DNA of 64,000 nucleotides, taken from assembly GCA_040390025.1 (NCBI GenBank), contig JAZJZD010000017.1, positions 22,149 to 86,148 of the forward strand. The letters are read 5' to 3'. Positions 45,057 through 53,800 of the stretch are shown in pieces; position 1 is the stretch's first letter; each line of letters starts with the position of its first letter. The notes under the pieces are model-generated. The model saw nothing but the letters and a program-made list of their open reading frames with translations, searched no databases and was not told the DNA's origin. The DNA comes from JAVHYG01 sp040390025 (GTDB lineage Bacteria; Pseudomonadota; Gammaproteobacteria; Diplorickettsiales; Diplorickettsiaceae). A program made the translations under genes and the position numbers.

Positions 45057-45200
45057 ATGTATTCCGGACAAGGGAAAAAAGACAGGAGAGGTTGGTCGAG
45101 AACTATTTATGATAATGTATTGTGGATGAGTGGACAGCCTTATCCAGATATTCCTCATTTGCGGGGAAATTTATTTTCTGGTCAGCTGTCACAGCTTTAA
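45057..45200 (+). CDS. Small ORF starting MYSG
   Basis: A 47-codon frame with an AGAG site before the ATG. The product is Gly/Arg/Trp/Pro-rich (GKKDRRGWSRTIYD, GQPYPDIPHLRG), unlike random AT-rich sequence. It may be a small peptide or the remnant of a longer gene. A second small protein in the window (49606-49911) also starts MYSG. Confidence 0.4.
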   Translation: MYSGQGKKDRRGWSRTIYDNVLWMSGQPYPDIPHLRGNLFSGQLSQL

Positions 45201-45273
45201 TTGAGATATTCTTTGAATAAGATATTATTTTTAAAGTAAAATTTATTTTCATTTAACAATTTAGTATTATTTA

Positions 45274-47088
45274 ATGATAAACACAGATAAATATAAGAAT
45301 CAAGAAGCTTGTCATATAAAAATTGCCGTACTTGGTGGGGGTATTGGCGGAACCATGGCTGCGCTTGATTTGTCAGAAAAATTTCCTCACTTATCCATCG
45401 GAATTTTTGAAAAAAATAAAGAATTATTATTAGGGACAAGTAATTGTACACCTGGCCGAATGGGTCTGGGATTTCACTATGTTCATCCAAGCTCAGCTAT
45501 AACTTACTTAAGGCAAACAATTAATTTTGTCAGGCGTTTTTATAACTCTTGTCCTAATCTGATGGTAGGACAGGAATTTTCTACGGATCATCCATTACGC
45601 AATGGTCGTTATTATATCGTTAAGAATTCATCACCTTCAGCACCTTCAGTCACACGAATTCTTGAAACTTATGAGAAGTTATTTGAAGAATATGCTGAGC
45701 TTGTGAAACAAGATAGCAAAAATAAGCTTTTTGGAGAGCCCGATAAATTTTATAGAATATTAAATCCAGGAGAGTATAGAGATGATGTTAATTTAAAGAA
45801 TGTAGAGATGGGCATTGAAACTCGCGAACATTTGTTAGATTGGCCAAGATTTAGAAAATTTCTTTTAGATGAAATCGTAACACGTAAGAACATAAAGATA
45901 TTAACTGAGAGCCAAGTAAAGGAAATTAACTATCTGTATCGAGAATCTTGCTATGAAGTTCAGATACAAAGCCTTTCTATTGATAAATGGCAAGCGGAGT
46001 TTGTTGTAAATGCAACATGGGAATGGGTAGATTATTTTAACGCAAGAGTGGGGTATTACCGTTTACCAGGAGAGTTAAGAACGAATCGCGCTAAATCGCT
46101 TGTCAAAATAAAGCTTCCTGATGAGCTTAAAGAAAAACACTCTATGTTTTTCTGCATGGGTCCTCATTGTATGTTTTCAAATATAGGCGGTGGTTATGGG
46201 CTGATAACCTACGCACCTGAGACAAATCTGAAAAATAGTACAGCGCTTATTCCATCTAAAAGTTACTTAGATATAGTTGATAGCCATATGTCTAATAAGA
46301 AAAAATTAGAAATTGCTAAAAATATTCTTATTGGTGTCTCTCATTATATCCCTGCAATGGCTAATGCTGAGATTATTGAGATACGTTTTGGTACTGTTCA
46401 AGTTGAGGGAGAGGCGGATATATTTGATCCTACTAGTAGAATGCATGAGAGAGACTATATGGGGATAAAATATCTTGAGGATGGTTTTGTTTCACTTTCC
46501 TGCATGAAACTGTTATATGGATATGGAAATGCCAAAACTATTACTACTTTATTTGAAGATTTTGAACAGCGGATATTACCTATTTCCGCGCAGATAAAGA
46601 ATTCAATGTCTAGTAAACTTAAGACGGGCACAGGCACAGCAAGAAAAAATCTATTGAAAACATCTTTGTTATCTGGGTTATGTTTTGCTATGTTTAAGAG
46701 GGCACGTCCTGCTCACAAGCGGGCCTCATTTATAGCTCCAATAGAAAAATTCTGTTCCGATTTTTTTATAAAAGATTATCTCAATAAAGAGTTTAATGAA
46801 AAAAATGAGATGGGATTTTTCACTAATCAACGCCGTAAAAAAACGCGAGATAAAATTAGTAAAGCTTTTGAGCTAGAAAACAAAATAATTGAAAATGATA
46901 AATTAGATAATAAATCGACGCTTGATAAATTTTGGTTATGGTTTACTGACTATACTCAAATAAAGATTTTAGAAGCGCAGTATTATAATAAAGAAGATAA
47001 ATCAAAAATTTATTTTGTGAAAAAAAATCCTGATTCAGAAAAAATTGTTGATTACGTAGAGTCAATCGCTCACTCTAATTATCCTTAA
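45274..47088 (+). CDS. FAD-dependent oxidoreductase
   Basis: The 604-residue product has a dinucleotide-binding motif at its start (IAVLGGGIGGTMAALDL, ~19-35), followed by an acidic residue at the end of strand 2 (IFEK). The body is like D-amino-acid-oxidase/glycine-oxidase-type flavoproteins (CTPGRMGLGFHY; FVVNATWEWVDYF). The last ~150 residues are basic and helical and do not belong to that family. The substrate is unknown. It is followed after 17 bases by a hybrid histidine kinase, suggesting one operon. Confidence 0.8.
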   Translation: MINTDKYKNQEACHIKIAVLGGGIGGTMAALDLSEKFPHLSIGIFEKNKELLLGTSNCTPGRMGLGFHYVHPSSAITYLRQTINFVRRFYNSCPNLMVGQEFSTDHPLRNGRYYIVKNSSPSAPSVTRILETYEKLFEEYAELVKQDSKNKLFGEPDKFYRILNPGEYRDDVNLKNVEMGIETREHLLDWPRFRKFLLDEIVTRKNIKILTESQVKEINYLYRESCYEVQIQSLSIDKWQAEFVVNATWEWVDYFNARVGYYRLPGELRTNRAKSLVKIKLPDELKEKHSMFFCMGPHCMFSNIGGGYGLITYAPETNLKNSTALIPSKSYLDIVDSHMSNKKKLEIAKNILIGVSHYIPAMANAEIIEIRFGTVQVEGEADIFDPTSRMHERDYMGIKYLEDGFVSLSCMKLLYGYGNAKTITTLFEDFEQRILPISAQIKNSMSSKLKTGTGTARKNLLKTSLLSGLCFAMFKRARPAHKRASFIAPIEKFCSDFFIKDYLNKEFNEKNEMGFFTNQRRKKTRDKISKAFELENKIIENDKLDNKSTLDKFWLWFTDYTQIKILEAQYYNKEDKSKIYFVKKNPDSEKIVDYVESIAHSNYP

Positions 47089-47105
47089 CTTGAAGTTTAG
47101 TTACT

Positions 47106-49472
47106 ATGGCTACAATGAAAGGTAAAAAAGCAGCGCAGAAACTAATAAATAATTTACAAAGCGCTATTATCGAAACTTTAGATTTGTATTTAATTATTCT
47201 TTCTAGTGATCTTGAGATTATCCAGTTTAACAAAACTGCCAGTAAATATATATCGTTGAGTGCTCTAAATAAAATAGATTTTCTAGATAAATTTTGGAAA
47301 GATATTAATATTGATAGAGATGAGTTAAAAAATGTTTTAGGCAGCAACAAAAAAATTTACAGAATGCTTAATGTAAATGGTAAGCTTACCTTGAATTTAA
47401 TTATTAAGACGGTTTGTTTTGACAACGTTAATTATCTCATTATTCAAGGTCATGATATAACTGAAATTTTTCAGTCTGAAAAAAACTTTGAAGACTTGTA
47501 TAGTTATTTAGGGACTATTATTAACAGTGTTCCGCATACTATTTTCTGGAAAGATAAAAACTCCAATTTTCTTGGATGTAATCAATTATTTGCAAAACTT
47601 GCTGGTTTAAAATCTTCTCAGGATATTATTGGTAAGAGTGATTATGATCTTCCTTGGAGCAAGGAGCAAAGTGATCATTATGTTGCTACAGATCAGGAAA
47701 TTATTCAAAGTGGGCAGCCAAAACTTAATATTGAAGAATCACAAACGCCTTATAACGGAACTAATACGGTATTACTTACTAGTAAGGTTCCTTTGTATGA
47801 TTATCAAGGTAATATTACTGGGGTATTAGGTATTTACACTGATATCACCAATAGAAAAAAACTTGAAGAAAATTTAAAAGTTGCTAAACAAAAAGCAGAA
47901 GCAGCTAGTCAAGCCAAAACCGAATTTCTCGAAAACATGCGTCATGATATAAGGACACCTGTAGCCGGTATTGTGGGTTGTGCCCAGCTAATCCAATCTC
48001 AAGCAAGCAATGCAGCAAAAGTTACTGAGTTTGCAAACGACCTCGTCGAATCGAGTGATGCGTTGTTGGAGTTTCTTAATAAAGTATTGGAAAGCATTAA
48101 AGTAGCTAGCGGCGAAATTCCACTTTTAAAAAAGAAATTTGATCTCCATAAATTACTAGAACAAATCATTAATTTAAATAAATCCTATGCCGTTAGCAAA
48201 AATTTGGAATTAAATCTAGCCTATGACGATTCTATTCCTAAATATGTAATCGGCGATCCTATTCGTATACAACGAATTGTATTAGAGCTGATTACCAATG
48301 CCTTAAAGTTTACCGAGAGAGGCCAGGTTAAGGTCACAGCCCGTTTGAGAAAAAATGAAGCAAAAGCCATTATTGTTCAGCTAAGTGTAAGCGATACAGG
48401 AATGGGTATACCGGCTGATAAACAACAAGATGTTTATACTCGCTTCAAACGTTTAACACCCTCTTACCAGGGTATTTATTCGGGTACCGGATTGGGTTTG
48501 TCGATTGTTAAGCAGTTTATGGATGATTTGGACGGTGAAATTTCATTGCAAAGCCAACCTCGGCAAGGTTCAACGTTTACTTGTTTGATATCTTTGCAAG
48601 AACCTTTGTTAATTGAGAGTGAGGATATTGAAGAAGCACCGGCTATTGAAATTAAAAACAAAGAATTAAAAAGGGTGGTAGCGAATGAATCACTTATAGC
48701 GTCATCCAATTCTTCTAAAAGCCGAGTACTGGTGGTTGAAGACAATGCGATGGCTGCAAAAATAGCTCAGCATGTGCTGACAAAGCTACATTATCAAGTC
48801 GATGCTGCAGAGAGCGGAAAAATGGCTTTAGCGCTTATAGAACAGCATCATTATGCTCTTATCTTAATGGATATAGGATTACCTGATAATGATGGCGGAG
48901 AAGTGACCCGCCGAATTCGTTTGAAACAATGGAAATCTAATTCCTCGGTACCTATCGTGGGTTTAACAGCCCATATTAATGCAGAAAACAAACGCCGTTG
49001 TATTGATGCGGGAATGAATGCGATTTATACAAAACCATTAACACCTGAAAAGGCTTTAGAAATATTAAATGCCTTTATTCCCCATCATCAGAAAATGCTG
49101 TCTCCAGCTATTAATGCAGATATTGACTCTTTTAAAGATCTCGCCGTGTTAGATATCGATAGAGCTGTTCACTTCATGGGAAGTAAAGAATTTGTTAAAG
49201 AAGGGTTGGCTTTGTTGGTGAGTGGCCTTACAGAAGAGTTAGCAGTCATAAAGCAACGACATCAAGAGAAAGATTGGCCAGCCATTAAAGCGATGGCACA
49301 TAAATGGAGAGGAGGGGCCGGTTATTGTGGCACACGGCGTTTAGAAGAAGCCTGCAAGCAATTAGAAACTTATTTGCAAACGGGATTTCTCGAACAAGCT
49401 GAAGGTTGTTATCAACAATTGATTCAAGAAGCAGAAGCAGTAAAAGAAGCAGCTAAAAAGTATATTTCTTAA
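47106..49472 (+). CDS. Hybrid sensor histidine kinase with PAS, receiver and Hpt domains
   Basis: The 788-residue product has no clear membrane segments, so it is probably cytosolic. Order: a weak first PAS-like part (~15-120), a clear PAS domain (~130-250, ending GIYTDITNRKKLEE), and HisKA with phospho-acceptor His280 in NMRHDIRTP. Then comes the ATPase (GMGIPADKQ, GTGLGLSIVKQF), a receiver domain with Asp589 in LILMDIGLPD, and an Hpt domain with His732 in MAHKWRGGAG. This is a full internal phosphorelay; the output regulator is not in the window. It probably senses a small ligand or redox state through PAS. Confidence 0.93.
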   Translation: MATMKGKKAAQKLINNLQSAIIETLDLYLIILSSDLEIIQFNKTASKYISLSALNKIDFLDKFWKDINIDRDELKNVLGSNKKIYRMLNVNGKLTLNLIIKTVCFDNVNYLIIQGHDITEIFQSEKNFEDLYSYLGTIINSVPHTIFWKDKNSNFLGCNQLFAKLAGLKSSQDIIGKSDYDLPWSKEQSDHYVATDQEIIQSGQPKLNIEESQTPYNGTNTVLLTSKVPLYDYQGNITGVLGIYTDITNRKKLEENLKVAKQKAEAASQAKTEFLENMRHDIRTPVAGIVGCAQLIQSQASNAAKVTEFANDLVESSDALLEFLNKVLESIKVASGEIPLLKKKFDLHKLLEQIINLNKSYAVSKNLELNLAYDDSIPKYVIGDPIRIQRIVLELITNALKFTERGQVKVTARLRKNEAKAIIVQLSVSDTGMGIPADKQQDVYTRFKRLTPSYQGIYSGTGLGLSIVKQFMDDLDGEISLQSQPRQGSTFTCLISLQEPLLIESEDIEEAPAIEIKNKELKRVVANESLIASSNSSKSRVLVVEDNAMAAKIAQHVLTKLHYQVDAAESGKMALALIEQHHYALILMDIGLPDNDGGEVTRRIRLKQWKSNSSVPIVGLTAHINAENKRRCIDAGMNAIYTKPLTPEKALEILNAFIPHHQKMLSPAINADIDSFKDLAVLDIDRAVHFMGSKEFVKEGLALLVSGLTEELAVIKQRHQEKDWPAIKAMAHKWRGGAGYCGTRRLEEACKQLETYLQTGFLEQAEGCYQQLIQEAEAVKEAAKKYIS

Positions 49473-49605
49473 AATTCTGAACTAGCTTTCGATAAAAATT
49501 AGTCAATGGAGTTTATGTATATTCAAATAACACTTAACACCTACCTTCTGACTATGTCGGACGTCACTTTAATCCGTTGTTTAGTTATCACGAAGTTATT
49601 GCTAC

Positions 49606-49911
49606 GTGTATAGCGGCCGCCACCTTAGTCAGAGATATGATGGCTCAGAAGTTCAGCAAGAAGGTGTTATAGATCCACAAATATTAATGAGTGTGATTCT
49701 AACTCTACAACCTGAACTAGATAAACATCGGGGTTATAAACAAATTTTAGGTAATTTATTGATATTAATTTGCACCTTGGGAACGGGTCAGTTAATTAAT
49801 AAAGCATATACGGGTAATTTTCTATTTTTTAAAAAAACAGATTCATCAAAACACATAGATAAGGTGAGTCATATGATAGAAAAAATGGAGGCTGCGCTTA
49901 AATCACCATGA
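49606..49911 (+). CDS. Small membrane protein of unknown function
   Basis: The 101-residue frame starts at GTG and reads MYSGRH if initiated there. One hydrophobic helix (ILGNLLILICTLGTGQLI) is flanked by charged residues. No family. The start MYSG is shared with the small ORF at 45057. Confidence 0.55.
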   Translation: MYSGRHLSQRYDGSEVQQEGVIDPQILMSVILTLQPELDKHRGYKQILGNLLILICTLGTGQLINKAYTGNFLFFKKTDSSKHIDKVSHMIEKMEAALKSP

Positions 49912-49987
49912 CCGTTATCAATGTTAAAGCTTTTTTATTAAATAATGAGTCTTAAACTCTGTAAGGTTCTAACTCAGCTTCCGATAA

Positions 49988-50086
49988 AATTTATTAAAAG
50001 AGTTCGATAAGAAATTGACAGAAGATAGAAAAAAATTTTGGATGAGAGAGAGGTATGCCAAATTGGAGCAAGCTAAAGCAGAGTAA
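49988..50086 (+). pseudogene. Possible gene remnant in the 49912-50263 gap
   Basis: An open stretch without a start codon encodes a Lys/Glu-rich helical peptide ending in KLEQAKAE before a stop. It looks like the tail of a decayed coding region. Nothing else is seen in this gap. Confidence 0.25.
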
Positions 50087-50263
50087 AATCCCCTAAAATC
50101 TTTTCAGGTATCAACTTAAATCATAAGTCATTGGAAAAACTAAATTATACTAAACTTTGAAAAAAATTTTTTTAGAAAATTTTATCTTAATTATCATTTA
50201 TAATATTTGTAATTTTTTTGTAAAATTATCAAAAATTTTAGTAATAGCTGGAGTAGAAAAAAT

Positions 50264-50716
50264 ATGGAAAGTGTAAATGACTTAAAGAGAAGGCTCAACG
50301 CTGAAGAAGTAAAGCTGAGGGAAGCTCAACAGGAACTTGAAGGGCTTGGGAATCATTTAAGAGGAATAAATGATCTTGTTAGCAGGCACGATGCATTAGC
50401 TGATAGAGATAAGGCAAGCCTCAAAATAGTAAATAATCAACAAGAACAAAATAAATTATTTATAAGTTTGGAAAATAATGAGAGTAAGTACCAATATTAT
50501 TGGAGACAGTCTTGCGAGGTTAAATGTAATATACAAAAAAAGGAAAGTGCAATACAAAATATTAATCAAGAAATTACTTCTTTAACTTCACAAATTGAAG
50601 CAATTAGTAGAGAGAGTCAACAACGACCTGCAAACAGTTCTTTTTTTAACAGTAGTGCTCAGCAAAGTTCTTTTGATTCTAATAGAGATATGAATTTTTT
50701 AATATACCGACGGTAG
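50264..50716 (+). CDS. Small coiled-coil protein
   Basis: The 150-residue product is a predicted coiled coil over residues ~1-110 (heptad-like Leu/Ile with Glu, Lys, Gln), then a Ser/Asn/Gln-rich end. There is no membrane segment and no recognised family. It ends NFLIYRR. It is placed directly upstream of the 1964-residue gene, 128 bases away, and could be a partner of it. Confidence 0.6.
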   Translation: MESVNDLKRRLNAEEVKLREAQQELEGLGNHLRGINDLVSRHDALADRDKASLKIVNNQQEQNKLFISLENNESKYQYYWRQSCEVKCNIQKKESAIQNINQEITSLTSQIEAISRESQQRPANSSFFNSSAQQSSFDSNRDMNFLIYRR

Positions 50717-50844
50717 ATTGTTAAAAAATAAAGCTGTCAACTTAGTAAGTGAGTAAATTATTATCTTATTTAGAATCTTATAAGTTTTTTTTATATCTGT
50801 ATACTGTATTTTCTTAAAATAATTACTATAAATAGGATTTATAC

Positions 50845-53800
50845 ATGCCGGTTATTGATTTTTCTGAATACTTAAAGAAATTTAGACCTATAAAGAGAAC
50901 ACAAAGTTCTGACTTCCATCTACCCAGTTTGAGGGAAAAAGGCCCAGTGTTAGAAGGGAGGTTAGACTTTCTTGCTAGAGAAGTACGAGATATCTATTTT
51001 TTAATAAATCAAGACTTATCTAAAAAAAGTTTTATAGACTTTGGTCATATTGAAAAGTTTAAATCAAAATTAGCGAGTCTAAAAACTAATTTACGCCATT
51101 ATTGTGATACGGTCTGCTCTCCTACGCGATCAAATCTTCAAAATCTCGATAAATCTGGCCAACAACTATTTAGCGAATTTTTACAACATTTGTATATGTA
51201 CGTTTCTGACCAATACTCCGATAATAAAGATTATGTCAATAAAATTATGGGCGAGATATTAACAAACCATTCTGACGATTTTTTTTCCTTTTTAGGAGGA
51301 TCCGATGCGGGCAAGGAGGTTTGTTTATGGGAGGATCCGATGCAGGGAGAAACAGCCTTGATTGCTGCGCTGCGTGATGGGGAAATTCGGATTGTTAGGA
51401 GCATGCTCAAAAAGCTTAAAATTATTTTTTTTGGCGAGCAAATACCTATTACTGAAATACCTTCGGGCTTTGAAAACTATTTGTTTCATGAAGCAAAGGA
51501 TGGATTTTCAGCACTTAGTATGACCTGGAAGCGCGATAATCCTGAAATATTGCAAAATTTATTAGAGTTTACGCAATCTATTTATGGCTCTAAAGATACA
51601 TCCGCCTTTCAACGTTTTATATTTCAGATCGATAAGCATGAAACTACTTCCTTAATGCGCGCTGTTTATAGAAAAGATTTAAGGTTGGTGTGTTTAATAT
51701 TGGATGGTATGCGCAAAGTATATGAAACTCCAACGCATGCCATTTTTAGAAGCTTTCTTCAGTATCAAGATTCATTAGGATTTACTGTACTAAATAGAGC
51801 CAGTCAAATGGGTAAGTCTAAGATTGTGAAACAGCTCATTGAGACAGCAACTATTGCATTCGGCGGAAGAAAAACCGATGAATTTAAAAAATTCTTAAAC
51901 CTTGCCAATAAGAAAGGAACCTCCTCATTTATTTCAGCGGTTATGAACGGTCAAGAAAAAGTATTGAAATTGTTGTTTGAAACCGCATTGCAAGCTTATG
52001 GTGAGAGAAGTGAAGCATTACGGCAATTTATATTCCATCAGGATAACGACGGCTTTACTGCTTTAATGCACATGGCTGAACGCAATCGGGTGGAGGATGC
52101 GGAAGATCTGCTGGCTCAACTCATGCATGTTTCGGATCGATTAGAAAATTCCTCAAATGCCTTGTATGAGGCATTCGGACTGCGAACAAAACAGGGACTT
52201 TCAATTTTTCATCTGGCTGTGCAAAATGGATCTGCAGAAACACTGATCGCCTTAATTCGAGGCGTGCATTTAATTTTTAATAAAAGTACACCTGAATTTC
52301 GTGGAATTTTATCGCAACTGGATGAGCGTGGTTTAACGCCCTTAGATCGCGTTGTTGGAGATGAAAAACTACTTATAGCTACGCTTGAAAGTGAAGATAG
52401 GGTTGCCAATCTAAAACCGCAAGAAAAAGTCGCGCGTTTTAAAAGAGCACAAATGGCTGGAGAGTTTTTGGCCTATGGTATTAAGCCATCTATAGAAGCA
52501 GAGCTTCCTTTTTTAAAAAGGTTTGCTGTCAGTAGTTCTTGGTCATGGGATAATTTTTTTAGTATTTTTTGTCCTTTTTTACCTCGAAGTCGGCGTGTTA
52601 CACGCGCTATTTCGTGTCGTTTTGATAAAAGGAATTATCAAAGCTCTTTTCCAGAAGAACCTAGACAAATGCGTCAAGAAGCGTTGGTCAATTTAGTTGC
52701 TTTTTTAAAGCAAGCTAATTTGGATTCTATAGCCGAAGTAGCTTTTATTAGAAATCGTGATCACTCAAGTCTAAGAGAACAACGCGAGTTACAGAAATAT
52801 AGCCGTGCGGTTGAGCATTATGATGCACACAGTCAGCAAATTTTGCGTCAGTTCACACAACAGACGGCAACGAGTTTGGAACATGGCTTAAATCGCTTAT
52901 CCGCTGATTATCCTTATCTTTTACTCGATAATGGCAATGATTTATTAGTATTGGGTAAAGAAAATATTTTTTCCGGAGCGTTATTAAATCCAACACAAGC
53001 TATTGATTTACGACCAGGACTTTCAAGCGCTGTTTTGCAAGATTGGTTAGCGAGTTATTTTGCTAGTGACTATACCGTGCATCCTTTTGATCCTGAAATT
53101 TTGAATGCTTATCCCGATCCACTTGAATCCTTAAATGTTCCTATACTTTCCGATGAAAAATTTTTATCCGAAGAATTAGCAGGGTTAAGCCGTAAAACGA
53201 TACAAACACTTTTTTTACTCGATAAAGCTCGTATTCAGATAGATGATTTTGATGGCGCTGATTTTTTTTCCACCTACGAGAAAAAACTAGCTTTTCGCGC
53301 AGAGAACTTCCATGAAGTCTTTTTTAAGCTAACACGGGCTGAAAAAATAGCCTTAAAAAATCTATTCTTAGAGAAAAATTTTTTAGTAGCGCAGTACCCT
53401 GCATTATCCGACAGTGAAAACCAATATCTTAGCCTTTATAAAACAAAGCTCGTCAATCGGTTTAGGGAACAGGCTATCGAATCTATCACGCCTATAGAAT
53501 TATTAAATGATGCTATTGACGTGCACGAATATTTTTTAGACCACGAAAGCGACGTTTTCTCTTCCACGGAAAGACGGCAAATCAAAGAATCATTACAGCA
53601 GTTGAAAATGGGTTTAACGCAGCACAGCGAAAAAAATTTCTATAGTAAAGCGGCTTTACAGCTTGTCGTGTTACTTTTTCCGAATGCAATACGTGGTATT
53701 GTTAACAAAGATCCTATGGAAGCACTGACTCCCGTTGCCTTAATTGCTGCCGATACGGGTTTACGTAAGTTACTGGTAGGTTTTGCTAAACATCCACACG

